Source: Pleurodeles waltl (taxonomy: Eukaryota; Chordata; Amphibia; Caudata; Salamandridae). Taken from it: DNA of 64,000 nt. This document shows, piece by piece, positions 53,476 through 64,000 of this stretch. The notes beneath the pieces are model-generated. The model was not told where the DNA came from and made no database searches. It saw nothing but the letters and a program-made list of their open reading frames with translations. The stretch lies in assembly GCF_031143425.1 (NCBI RefSeq), contig NC_090450.1, forward strand, positions 223,707,442 through 223,771,441, written 5' to 3'. A program made the position numbers and the translations under genes. How positions within the stretch are numbered: position 1 is the first letter of the stretch; the number at the start of each line of letters is the position of its first letter.

Positions 53476-56395
53476 CATTTTCATGCGACTCTTGCTTAAC
53501 TCGGTATTGGATTTTCAATAAACAAAAGGGAAGCGTGACGTCACGTTTAATGGCTTAATTTATTCCAACCCAGCTTTCAACCAACAGTGCTTTGCATTCT
53601 GGGAACTGTAGTTTCCAAACGTGTATTGTCAATACAGACCTAAACGGCTCGGCTTGTAATGTGCTGTTGGATAGAAGCTGAATGGGTAACAAGTTACACG
53701 TGGATGAAATGAAAAAAACACGTCTTTCTTGAATGGAGCGCATGTCAAATAAGCTTCAATATCAATATTTTTCCTTTATGACTAATCACACTGAAAGTCA
53801 CATTAATGAAAGACACTCATGCTGTTTATTTAATCACTATCTTACCAACCACAGAGGGTAACCCAAAATTACCCCACAGGGTCTGGGTGAAAACTTGTCA
53901 CAAAACAAAATGGACCCCTAAGGAAACAATTACAATCCCAAGCACCCACAACTCATACCGTGACATGCAGTATCACCCTTCACTGATTCCGGAGAACATG
54001 CTTTATTCCATGTACATAAACACACTTCTAATTCTAATTAATTGAATTAGAAGGGGTTTATTTAATCACTGGACCACTAGGGCATAAAGACATTCTTACA
54101 TCATTAAAAGGCCACCATTTCATAGTTGGCTAAAAGACACTGGGGTCGGTTAGACTGTGGCAGGAAAACATTCTTATTCGGTTTTTGCACTCGTTTTTGC
54201 ACCAGCTTCGATGAGGAGTGAAGTGCAAATCCCGCTCACTGAGACTTTATTCCTTTTTTTCCTTTTACCACCAGCTACTTGTTGGTGGGAAAACGAGTGC
54301 AAAACGAAGAAAATACGGAATCTTGAAGCACCAAAAGGCACATGTACTGTTTGTGCGAGCTATTAACGCTTTTCATGGTCACATTTGTGACATCACGCCC
54401 TGTATTTTTAATAATACAAACACAGTCTGTAGTTCATTGTATCATTTGGATTTCTTAATTACAGAATTACTTTGTTCCTTTGTGTAACGAGTAATTGCTT
54501 TGTTGACCTGTTTCCTTTTCTTCATGCAATAATTCGTTGGCATTCATGATTTTAATGCTGGCTCAAGAGAAAAGTTCATTATGTCTTAAAAGGGATTTAA
54601 TAGCTCATATATTGTGGCCAGAAGAATTTTGGTGAAAGGCTGTAGAAAGAAAGAAGTATTGGCAAAGCCAATGGCCTTTGGGACCTATTGGCTCGGACAC
54701 CGGCTGTCAGCAATGCTGTAGAGACTGGCTGTAAAATAATTAAAAATTGAAAAAATCAGTGTGATCGTGCTGCATCACTTCACCCGTACGGACAGTTGAA
54801 GAGGGCATGCAATTAGAAAAGTACAAAAAAATGCAAAAACGCTGCTACAGTTCACTCGCAGTGAAAACCTATCGACAAAAGTGCAATTATGTACGTAACT
54901 GGCAAAAGTGCAATTAACTATGTAACAGGGACGATGTCATGCAAAGCTGGACTTCTGCCAAGCGAGATTGCTCTGCGAAAAAAAGATAAAAGGTAGTCCA
55001 CAAACCTGACGGGAAACAGCTAGCCTTGCATGTTTTCAGTACTTGGTTGCTGCGATTGAGGAGGGCTAACCACCGGAAAAAGGCATGACGTATGCATGCC
55101 TTCCACTAAAGAAAGCAAGCAGATTTTGAAAGGCAAGCCCAGGAACCAATGAAAGACACTGACGTAACATGGACGGAGCTCCGAGCCCTTTTCTTTCTAC
55201 TAAAGCGTTTCGCAAGCGAAACACATGTGCAAGCACAATGCTACACAGGCTCGACCCTAAAAAGACAGCCACACATCCCTCCTGAAATCATTCCTCTCAG
55301 ACAAAAACATAGTACATGATTGCGTGTTCCTAACCAAAATAAAGGCTTTATCTTGGACCTGATTTTCACAAAGAAATAAGTACAAATTTCTGAGGCTCTC
55401 AAATTTAATTGGTCTGACCACTTGTGCATTCCTTTCAAAATCCTGATCTTAATTTACCTCATCTCATGCTAAACTGGAGACCGAAATGGTAACATCTGGC
55501 AATCTTAAACACAAAGACAACAAGCTTTGGCAAAGCCAACAGGTCTGTGTTTTTGTGCTAAATACATGCAAAGGTATGCAAAAACGTGTAGACAATTTCT
55601 TAAATGTGTTTGTGCAACCTTTCTCATTTTGTGCCTCCTTTGCCGGTGCACTATTTATTATCCTGTAAACCTGAGGTGCTATTGCTGTGGAAGTTGGTGT
55701 GCATAGACATCCTCTGCTGTGAGGGGTGGGTAATATACAGTGTGACACATGTGAGTAGGCCAAACAGGCCACAGTTGCAGCCAGTGCTTTAAGAGGGCTT
55801 TCTAGGGAGTTCTGCCTAAAATGTGGAAAACACCATAGTAGCCACTGATCTTCACAGTGATTGAAAAACCTATAAAACTGACCTAGGCAAGAAAACAGCT
55901 GACTTAAGTGCAACTTAAGTCTGTTATTGTCTTGCCTACCGGATGTTTTCAGCCTTTCTGTCTATTAGACCCTGTCCACTCGGTTTCTTGAGGGGCCCCT
56001 TCTTCTTTCATACTACAGAGTGATCTTACAGTAAGAGCTGGTGAAACTCCACAACCTGGCCAGAATGAAAGATACCATTTGCTGTAAAAATAGAAAGGCT
56101 CATATTTATACTTTTTTAGCGCCTCATTTGCATAGTTTTTTTGACGAATAATTGGCGCAAACTTGTACGTTTTTCATTATCATGCAGTTTTCAACATTTT
56201 TGTGGGCCTGTGTTTTGAATCCTAGCTGGATTAGGGTGTCAGTTCAGGACTAGGACTGGCTTACATTGTTTGCCTATACAGAAGGGGACTGCTACATGGG
56301 GATATATCCCGTGAGAAACTGGGTTGTTGGTTGACTGGGGTGTGCACCCTGGTAAAGCAACAACTGCAGAAGTTTGCTGGGTGATCTTCCAAAAC
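53476..56395. other. Non-coding interval
   Basis: No gene is supported. An inverted repeat with arms CGGTTTTTGCACTCGTTTT (54180-54198) and AAAACGAGTGCAAAACG (54290-54306) could be a degenerate MITE. Around 55865-55915, CTATAAAACTGACCTAGGCAAG resembles text near 40668-40690, suggesting a shared but unidentified repeat. Confidence 0.4.
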
Positions 56396-58190
56396 TCATT
56401 AAATTAACCTATGATTAAGCCTGGGGTAGCTTGGCACAAAATGCTGTCATGCTTCACTTAGAGGCAATATGAAAGTATTTATGCAGTACGCAAACAGTAA
56501 TAAAGTGACAACACAATATAAAAAAAATACCACATCAATTTAGAAAAGTTGAGTAAATCTTAATAGATTATTTGACTCCTAAACTACAAAAATCCAATCA
56601 GTAAAACTGGAGTAATGATTTTTTTAAAGTGACAGGTGACGGGTCAAAGTTGAAAAAAATGGCTGAATGCGATGGAGCACAGTTTGGATACTAGAATTGG
56701 ATTAGGCTCTATCATCGCTTACCATCGGACTTAGAAGTCATTCTGAGAAAACGTAGGAAAAGGTAAAGTTCACCGGGGCAATGCTGAATGAGTTTTCTGA
56801 GGAGGGAGCATCGTGATCGGATAGCCTTGAGTCAAAGCTATGGTTAACATTTTTTACTTTCAAATTTAGTCTCTTTTTTGGAAGTCAAAAATCTCCAGCA
56901 GGGCAAGGTAAATGGCTGTAGTGGAAGACTATGTCATGAGGTTGGATTTCCCTTTGGAGAAGGCCTCCTGAAAAGGATTTGCTGCTGTGGAGAGGAACAT
57001 GGCAGAAGAAGCCCCAAAGTCAATCCGACTGTCGATGCACCTCAGGCAAACATACGAGTAGATTAGTCCTGGTCTCCTCATCATTCTCAAAGCAGTTTTC
57101 GACCAAAAATGTTCTAAGTTATCAGTTTTGGACTTTGGCCATCTGTATACCTTTAGCACCACAACAAAGGGGCCAGAACTGGTGGGACACCACTTAGGGG
57201 TTTAGGACGCACTTAGGCTGGGTCCAAACGTGTTTTCAAGATGGTGGGAGACTTTTGTGTCCCTGTGGCTCTGAACATGAGCCTAGCACACTAGCCCTTA
57301 TAGTCTGGTGCTCCAAGGGCTAGTGTGGAGCCCTAGTACCTGGTAGTCCTGTGTTCATGTGAGGATGCAGGGCTCAACAGCAGGGCTGGCCTCTGCACAA
57401 TCAAGGAAGGCTCCAGGCAGCAAAGCTGTCCTTCCAGGCACAGGAAAGCAGTCTTGCGACGTGCACAGCAGGTCACAGCAACAGTCAGTCCTCTGAGAGT
57501 CCTTTAGCTGGTCCACTGTACTGCAGATTCGGTGACTGAGGCCCTATTTTTAGACCCTGGTGCTCTCCTTCTGCAAACTGGAAGAAGCTTCTAGACAGTT
57601 GCTTTGAAGTGCTGTCATTTCCTGACTCCTGTGTCCTGGTTCAAGCTGGCTGCAGTGAAAATGTGGAGGTGTTAGGTTCTTTGCGTGAATGCAGAGCACA
57701 ACGTATTCAGTTGCAAGTGGTCTGTGCTCAGCTCTGCCCGTCCCCTTCCAGTAGATGGTCCACTGAAGCACACCCAATTCCTTTATTGGTTGACTGTCTT
57801 GGAGAATTTCACAAAGTCTAAATATCAGTTACTCGGAGTCATGTGACCCAAGACAAATGAGCAGACCCACTGGTAGTATTTAAGTTAGACCCTGGGTATA
57901 TGCTGTACCACTCTATAAGCAAAATTAAATATGGCAATCAGGTGTAAGCCAATCAAAACATGTTTAGAGCAGTGAGCACAAGCACTCTAGCACTGGTTAG
58001 CAGAGGGAACGCGCACAGAGTCCCGAGGCCAACAAGAATAAATTCCACAAAAAGTTGAGGGTAAAAGGCAAAATAAAAGTTTGGGGTGACCCGACCAGGT
58101 CCAACATATCCCCTGTATGAAATATAGATATGCTTTGCCTGGCATCTAGTAGCTTTCAGGCTTTGCCTGATGACTGAGGTTCTCAGCATG
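56396..58190. repeat. Non-coding interspersed repeat, copy 2
   Basis: It begins AAATTAACCTATG with GTAGCTTGGCACA and aligns with the start of the repeat at about 27060. Later text (CACTGGTTAGCAGAG, about 57990) resembles the GGTTAGCAGAG of the 22355-25177 element. No protein is encoded. The ends are not defined. Confidence 0.45.
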
Positions 58191-59750
58191 TGTTCTTCCT
58201 TTATTAAGGTTATGGAAACAAATTTCTCTTTCTCGTTAAATTAAGAAGGTTTATTGTAGCATTGCATCCTTATAGGGGAACATTTAGCCTTGTTCCTCTC
58301 AAAAACAGTGTGATTGGTCCCATATAGAAAATGAGCCTCTGCCACTGGGTTGGGTTGTAAAAGTCAGTTATAACCGGGGGTCAGTGGGATCCCCTGGCCA
58401 CAGGGACCCAATACTATTAATGTACCTGCTGCACTAAGGATAGCTGTACCCCTGTCTGCTTTAGTCTTGCACAGGTCATTGAGATGAGACATGCTATGTT
58501 TGCTTCTATTTGCAAGGAGTTCTATCTGCTTGCAAACAAAAATAACAAGTACAGGCATGCCTTCAACCCTGCTGTACTAGTATGTTGCGGTTTTGTTATC
58601 AACCTGCCAAAATATCATATGCACAATATTGGCTACGAAAAAATATTGTTAAGTAGACATAATTTAGTAATAATAATTCTCCAATTTCCTATATAGCCTT
58701 ACCTTGACAATAAGTTAGTAGTCCATATCTGGATGCAATATTTTGGACGGTCAATAGTGAAACTAATTAGTGACATAGAACCCTCACCTATTGTTTCAAT
58801 TCTGTCTTGGATGTATTTATGTGATTTACATAGTGCAAACCTAGCTTCAAAGGAAAGGGAATTTTGCCATAGGTAATGCTGATGAGAGGGTTAACAGGGA
58901 AGGAGGGATATAGAAACATTTTTGGAAATGTACACAGGCACATTCACATCAATTAGTCAGTGGCATAATGCAAAAAGATACCTCCCTCCAGAATGCAATG
59001 ATCCCCCAACCCCCCCCCCGGAGTCTCACATATCTTACAGATATTCCTACACCTTCGGCTCAGTGGGGCCCGCTTAAATAGTTGAGGGCCTCCTGGAGGG
59101 TTGGGTGCACCCCTGTGTGGCAGGAGCTGCAGGGTCCTGTGTTACGCCTCTTACGTTAATACTAGTTAGTAGTAGATTGCTTGTGGTCTATCTTGATCCT
59201 GCACCTGTAACTCCTCACAAAGAAATGCAGAGCCAGAAAGTGAACAGGATTCGGGAGGCCTGTTTGTTTCGTTGTTTCGTTTTTTTTACGTCTGGTTGTT
59301 CCTCTCTTTGTCCGCTCCTTACCACATTCAGCAGCCAATAGGAGGCTCTTTTTGTGGCTAATACTGAAACAGTGAAAAAAAGTAATCAACCGAGTGATGT
59401 AATCAGGAGTGAAAAGTAGTAAAACAGTTATCTATTGCTGTATTTTGATATTAAAGTGGCAATAATGAGGGGTAAACCTTTCCAAGATTATGCTAACATG
59501 CAAAAACGTAACAATAAATGAAGTAATAATATCACAAAATATGCTACGTTACTCAAGTAATTTGCCTTTCTCTGCTACATAATTTAGTCAACCCTGCCGC
59601 ATAATATGGTTTTCTCCAGTCTCATAACTCCAGTAGCCCTGGCCATAAATTAGGAATTACGTCACAGAAGAAAGAAAATATAACAAACCATTACCTCACC
59701 TCTGTCACCAGGCACTTAAAGTAGCCCAAGGCATTCGATTTATAGGTGAA
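58191..59750. other. Non-coding interval
   Basis: Nothing recognisable apart from a C run (about 59008-59020). Confidence 0.4.
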
Positions 59751-60351
59751 GGGCCTCATTTACTAGGAAATGGTGCATTGTGGTGCCCAAGCAACTTTGC
59801 TGCGCCGAGCTACGTCATTTCTAACAAACAGGGCTGCACACTATTTAACAGAATATGATGTATCCCTTTGTTTTCCCCTATGCTGCCATTAAATTAGCTG
59901 CCTAGCGCAAATGCAGCCACCCCAGCGCCATCATGCAAGGATGCCTGCATTTTGGGGTGATTGTTTATAATCAGGAAGGAACACCTTCCTGTACATAAAC
60001 AATCATTAATGGTGATTTGCTCAGGCAGCACTCATAGAAAGAGCAAAAAAGGAGGAGAAATAAACGTACTATCCCTTGTTACGCCACTCAAATGTCTCAG
60101 GTTTACTTTTACTTGTAAATCTGGTGCAGTGTCAAAAAGTAGCGGGTGTTGCGTGGGTACACCCACAGTAACACCCAATGCACTCCCCTTTGCCACAAAA
60201 ATTGCATTGTACCGGTTCATATTTATAAAGCCACGTTAAGCCCCAAAAGTTAACATGATGCCACTTTGTAAATATGGAGCAGGGCAGAGCGCTACTGGTG
60301 CGTCGCAAAAAGTGATGCTCCGGTGGCACAAGGGGCTTGTAAATGAGCCCC
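59751..60351. mobile_element. MITE with GGGCCTCATTTAC ends (copy 2)
   Basis: The left end GGGCCTCATTTACTAG and the right end CTTGTAAATGAGCCCC are inverted. They are flanked by GAA (59748-59750) and TAA (60352-60354), nearly a TWA duplication. It shares an internal GGAAGGAACACCTTCCTG hairpin and GTACATAAACAATC with 21100-21664, and GGGTGTTGCGTGGGTACACCC. It is non-coding and of PIF/Harbinger type by its ends and target site. Confidence 0.75.
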
Positions 60352-60354
60352 TAA

Positions 60355-61165
60355 GGGTGCACAATTACCCTTTGATTGCAAGTCCGGAGGCCCATGTGAG
60401 TTTTTTTTTCATTAAGAAAAAGAACAGAAGATGATTTTCTGCCTCTGAATGAGCCTTGGGGAGCAAATGGGCTATCTTAGGTGAGCCTGGCTCACCTTCT
60501 AGAACCTGTGTTTGACGCCACTTTCGCTACCCCCTTCTTTGGATAGGGGACTGAGAATGGGAGGGAGTAGGGTTACTGTAAGCATTGGGGTAACGAGGGG
60601 CACGGCAGAGGTCCAAACAAGGGAGGGATGTGTGAGAAGGGCTAGGAGCTGCAATTCTTAATGGGGTCTAAAAGAATTGGGTTTTAACCTTGAACCTATG
60701 TCATGTTCTGAAGCTGAGGCGACTTTGCATACACAACTCTTCCAGCCACATAAAGACGTTGGCTTTCCTTCATTTCCTCCGGCATACACACTTTATTCTT
60801 TTTCGCATGCGTTCACACAATAGGGGACGAAGGAGATGAGCGTTTTTCATTTTCTCCTTTCACTTCTTGGCAGATGAGTATGAATTATAGCTCAACGTTC
60901 ATGCTGTTACAGCCCTGTTTATCAAACCCCCGAGATGAGCGCCTGCAGCCCTCTTACAGGGAGCTAATTACCTTTCCGAGGACACATTTGCATCATAAAG
61001 CCGTTCGGACGTGTTTATGGCTATAGATCTGTGATACCACAAATGATATTTTGCCAGTAAAAGGTTGGCAGAAACACTGATTGCGAAGTGAGTTGCAATC
61101 GGTTTTTGAGGCAATTTGTCTTAACACATTTTCTTTCTCATGGGTATTTCAGTGGTGGGTGGAGC
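60355..61165. other. Non-coding interval before ERV-B
   Basis: No gene or repeat with clear ends is supported. Confidence 0.4.
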
Positions 61166-61166
61166 T

Positions 61167-62702
61167 TGATGAAGCAGAAAAAGAAAGGCTAACAAATATT
61201 CATATATCATGTAACCAAAATCGTATAAGGTAGTGTGATTTTAGCAAAGAAAACTAATGTACATGGGAAATTGTGCCTACGAGGTAGTTCTCCATTATTA
61301 TAAATGAGCTTAATTAATCATGAAGAATCAATAATGTAGTAATCCATCATAATTGCAAATGTATTTTATGATTTTCTTGTTGAAACTGTTATATGCTTAG
61401 CTTAAATTTAGCAGAGGCTTTGGCCTAGTTGCCTGGTCTCAAATTTAACTGTGTGGTTTTCACTTGTATTAACAAAAATGTATTTTACTTTTAAGGTTGT
61501 ATTTTTCCAGTAGAAATTACTAATACACTTATCTCAAGGTTTCATGCTAGGCTAGTTTCATCCCCTTTGAAGTGAGGTCAGTTTCTGCAGGTGCAGACAA
61601 TAAAGACACTGATATAGAAATAATTGGCAAACTTTGTTGCAACTTGTGTTCCAAGGCTCCAAGGACACCTTATGCATAAATGAGTACTAAGAGAAAGTCA
61701 TTATTCATTGGTCAAAAGGAAGCCATCCTATGAATCCTCCAATGGAAGACCCTGAAGAATTTGGAATGTTTCTTACTTAAACCCACTGGGCAAAGAGAAG
61801 TCAGCCATTTTCTTCGATGCCATTTTGAAGCCTGATTCAAGACCCCATTTTAAATGACCCTTTGATGCCTTTTCTCTGTCGCAGAGAAAGAGTCTTGCCC
61901 ATGCAGTTACTCTTAACCCCATTCTCCTTGCTGCCGCAAGGAAAACTTGCCTTTCACTTTGCCCCTTTGAAATCTGCCCAATGCTGATCGAACCGGTACC
62001 TGAAGGACGAAGACTTACCTTGAATGCTGATTGTATTTGGTAATTATGAAAGGATAATTGTATTATGCATTGTGTTTTCCTTCTTAGGTACCAACTGCTT
62101 ATTTTAACAGGGCCCAAGCTAGAAGTTTTTCTAAATTTGTGTTGACTAAATTTGTTTTGCATGAAGCCCCACATGCCAATGCTAATTAGAGGTTAGTTGA
62201 GGTATTCACTTGATGCACCATGCTGAATTGAAATCTTGAAATGCTGACCGATGTATGAAATTAGTCAAATTCAGTTGCTTATATTAGTGATTTGCATTGC
62301 TATAACCGAGTGCATTATAATCCAGATTTTGCGTAGATTGCGTTTCTTCCGTCGCTATGGACAGCTAGTAATGTTCGTATACATATATCATTTGATTTTG
62401 AGATTTATATATATCGTGTTAGCTTTGTTAAGATAGGGAAATAAAATCATTCACCTTTAATTAACTGGTGTGGTTATTCATGGCTGAAAGGTCATGGTGT
62501 GTCAAAATACTGATTGTTATTGTTTTCCAATGTGTTGTTTGATCTATTGATTGAATATTGGGTATTGATTACAATGGTTATTGATTATTGATTCGAGTGA
62601 TTCTTGGATTCTTGGATGAGGAGAACCCAACTCGGTTAAAAGGTCCACCGACCTCCAGCGTGTCCAAGTACAAGTAATTCATAAGGACTGGACGCGCTAT
62701 CA
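61167..62702 (+). repeat. 5' LTR of ERV-B
   Basis: The end is fixed at CA 62702, five bases before the primer site. The start is uncertain (61167 by TGATGAAGC homology with ERV-A, or about 61236). Conserved blocks with the ERV-A LTR include GCCTAGTTGCCTGGTCTCA (about 61423-61441), GGTACCAACTGCT (62087-62099) and CTGAAAGGTCATGGTGTG (about 62484-62501). AATAAA is at 62440-62445. Confidence 0.78.
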
Positions 62703-62707
62703 GTAGA

Positions 62708-62731
62708 TGGTAGCAGAGATTGATGGTTTCG
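62708..62731 (+). promoter_or_regulatory. Primer binding site of ERV-B, initiator tRNA-Met type
   Basis: TGGTAGCAGAG (62708-62718) is complementary to the 3' end of vertebrate initiator tRNA-Met (CTCTGCTACCA). After three extra bases, GATGGTTTCG (62722-62731) continues the complementarity into the tRNA T arm. The extended match with a small bulge strengthens the call. It lies five bases after the LTR CA end. Confidence 0.82.
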
Positions 62732-63535
62732 CCCTTTGGGACCCCATCTGAACAATAGACGGAGTCAAGTTAGAATTTTCTTTGATAAAACAAGTCGGAG
62801 AGATGATGATGCCCTAAACCCCCAATGACTTTCCCGGAATCTCAGAGCTTGCGAATGGAGGTCATGGAGGTGTGAGAATGTTTTCGGCGTTTCTAGTGAC
62901 AGTATGAATGAAGTTAGGTTTTGCGCTTGCATAGCTTATTGCCGCAGACGAATTGAGAAGTTTGTGAGGATTTTAGGGGGTTATGAACTCCAATTAAAGA
63001 TTTTAGAGGAGTGATACTCCAAAGTGTGAGAGTAGGGAAGTCGTCGAACTTCACATGTGTGTAGCGCTTTGTGCAGGAAAAATTGTCCACGTGGTTGTTG
63101 ATGTTGAGACGGGCCCTACGAGGTCAAGAGACTCCGGAGTATGTTGAAAAGTGTATGAGACACTTGATTGATATTGTAATCTGTTCGGTTTAGTAGGTTG
63201 ATCGGGTGTGGTCAACAAGTCAGTATGAATATTGAGGAATGAAAGAAAATTTTCGACTTTGAGATTTGACGAATTCTAAGGCGCGCTAGAATAGTTAATT
63301 GATCAGTTGAGAGTAAAGTTTGTGGGTCAAATTTTGCTTGCGAAAGTGGGAAACCGAGAAAGATGGAATAACTGCCGAGGCTAGTGAAAAATCCCTAAGG
63401 TTTCTGAAGCGATTGTATTACCCTTCCTGTAGTAAACCGACAGATTTGTTTTCTTCTTTTTTGGTTAGTGCTCGCTATGTATTGCAGAAATTAGTTTTGA
63501 GTGAAGCTGAATGAAGGAGGACAAGCCGCAAGACT
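62732..63535 (+). other. ERV-B leader
   Basis: About 800 bp between primer site and gag with no supported ORF. It is the expected place for packaging signal and splice donor; neither was identified. Confidence 0.55.
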
Positions 63536-63997
63536 TTGTCAGCCGCAGTGTGTGGGTGTGACTTCACTAGGAGCCGCGCTAAGATAGGTTGGTTGGTGAG
63601 AAGGGTCGCGCACGGATTGGACGCAGTCCGTGAAGCGCAAGTAGTGGGGAAAGGCAAGCGAAGAGTATTCCGGGAATTAAAGTCACTTATTGATTACATT
63701 TTTAGGAAAATAAAAGAAGGAAAGATGACATTTTTCAAAGCACTTAAGAGTGCCTGTAGAGGAGATGTATATATTAAAGCAAACGTAGGAGAAGAAATAC
63801 CGCCTGAGAGTACACCAGCTTACATTGTGATTGAAGAAAAGGGTGTTGCACCATGTCTTTGGTTAAAGCAATGGTGCAAATTAACAGAAAAGCATGGACG
63901 TGTAGCGTTCCCTATCCACGGGTCGTTTAATTTAAGAGTTTTGGAGAATCTAAGATTTGTGCTATACGACATGAAAGTACCTCCAAGACCAGCATAG
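63536..63997 (+). pseudogene. gag: ERV-B gag, N-terminal (matrix) part
   Basis: The open frame runs from 63536 to a TAG at 63995-63997, three bases before the window ends. The likely translated part starts at MTFFKALKSACRG (63725), since an ATG followed by a short helical, basic segment fits a matrix protein. The text GVAPCLWLKQWCKLTEKHGRVAFPIHGSFNLRVLENLRF is consistent with a matrix domain but I cannot name a family with certainty. No myristoylation signal (MG) is seen. The TAG may be a decay mutation. The gag identity rests mainly on its position after LTR, primer site and leader. Confidence 0.55.
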
Positions 63998-64000
63998 TTT

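Larger units (their letters stand above)
61167..64000 (+). mobile_element. ERV-B: 5' part of an endogenous retrovirus (LTR, primer site, gag start)
   Basis: It has an LTR that aligns in blocks with the 3' LTR of ERV-A, then a tRNA-iMet primer binding site, a leader of about 0.8 kb, and a gag-like ORF that reaches the window edge. It is in the same orientation as ERV-A but cannot be the other half of the same provirus, because the order is 3' half then 5' half and the LTRs differ greatly in sequence and indels. Confidence 0.85.

Noticed and set aside
54180..54306. Inverted repeat CGGTTTTTGCACTCG / CGAGTGCAAAACG as a MITE
   Set aside because: Arms are short, and no target duplication or second copy was found.
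1..64000. A single provirus spanning the window, ERV-A and ERV-B as its two ends
   Set aside because: The order is 3' half first and 5' half last, and LTR sequences differ too much.

Overview
The window looks like non-genic DNA from a very large, transposon-filled vertebrate genome, most likely a salamander. The basis is the mixture of gamma/epsilon-like endogenous retroviruses, a Ty3/gypsy (mag-like) element, a tyrosine-recombinase DIRS element, an L1 relic and many TWA-target inverted-repeat elements, with no recognisable host exon. The species is inference; no host gene, rRNA or tRNA gene was found.

Layout. 1-7829: 3' part of a provirus (ERV-A, + strand): pol (protease end, RT, RNase H, integrase), an acidic ORF, env, and the 3' LTR. 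7830-14600: non-coding, with a 68-bp MITE and two 717-bp foldback elements made of serial palindromes. About 14.7-18.6 kb: decayed L1 LINE on the minus strand. 21.1-21.67 kb: a MITE whose relative lies at 59.75-60.35 kb. 22.35-25.18 kb: a TGTAGGA...TCCTACA element (probable solo LTR) inserted in a CATCC-rich simple repeat and itself hit by a GC-rich foldback element. About 27.0-28.6 and 56.4-58.2 kb: two copies of another non-coding repeat. 29616-39042: a large non-autonomous DNA transposon with two tandem arrays (about 180-bp and 380-bp periods), into which a second provirus (ERV-C, 34456-38517, tRNA-Ser primer site) inserted. 41872-48089: Ty3/gypsy element on the minus strand with almost identical LTRs, its RT split by a 629-bp foldback MITE. 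48.48-53.48 kb: a DIRS element with its gag/RT/RNase H/recombinase set, split inverted terminal repeats and internal complementary region. 61.17-64.0 kb: 5' LTR, primer binding site and first gag ORF of a second provirus related to ERV-A (ERV-B), running off the right edge.

Every coding set carries stops or frameshifts or is cut by insertions or deletions, except for long open stretches in the gypsy gag and pol. The most unusual signal is the foldback family: chains of short perfect hairpins whose two arms change together between copies. No operon-like system or host pathway is present; the relations between genes are the internal layouts of each mobile element and the order in which they inserted into each other.
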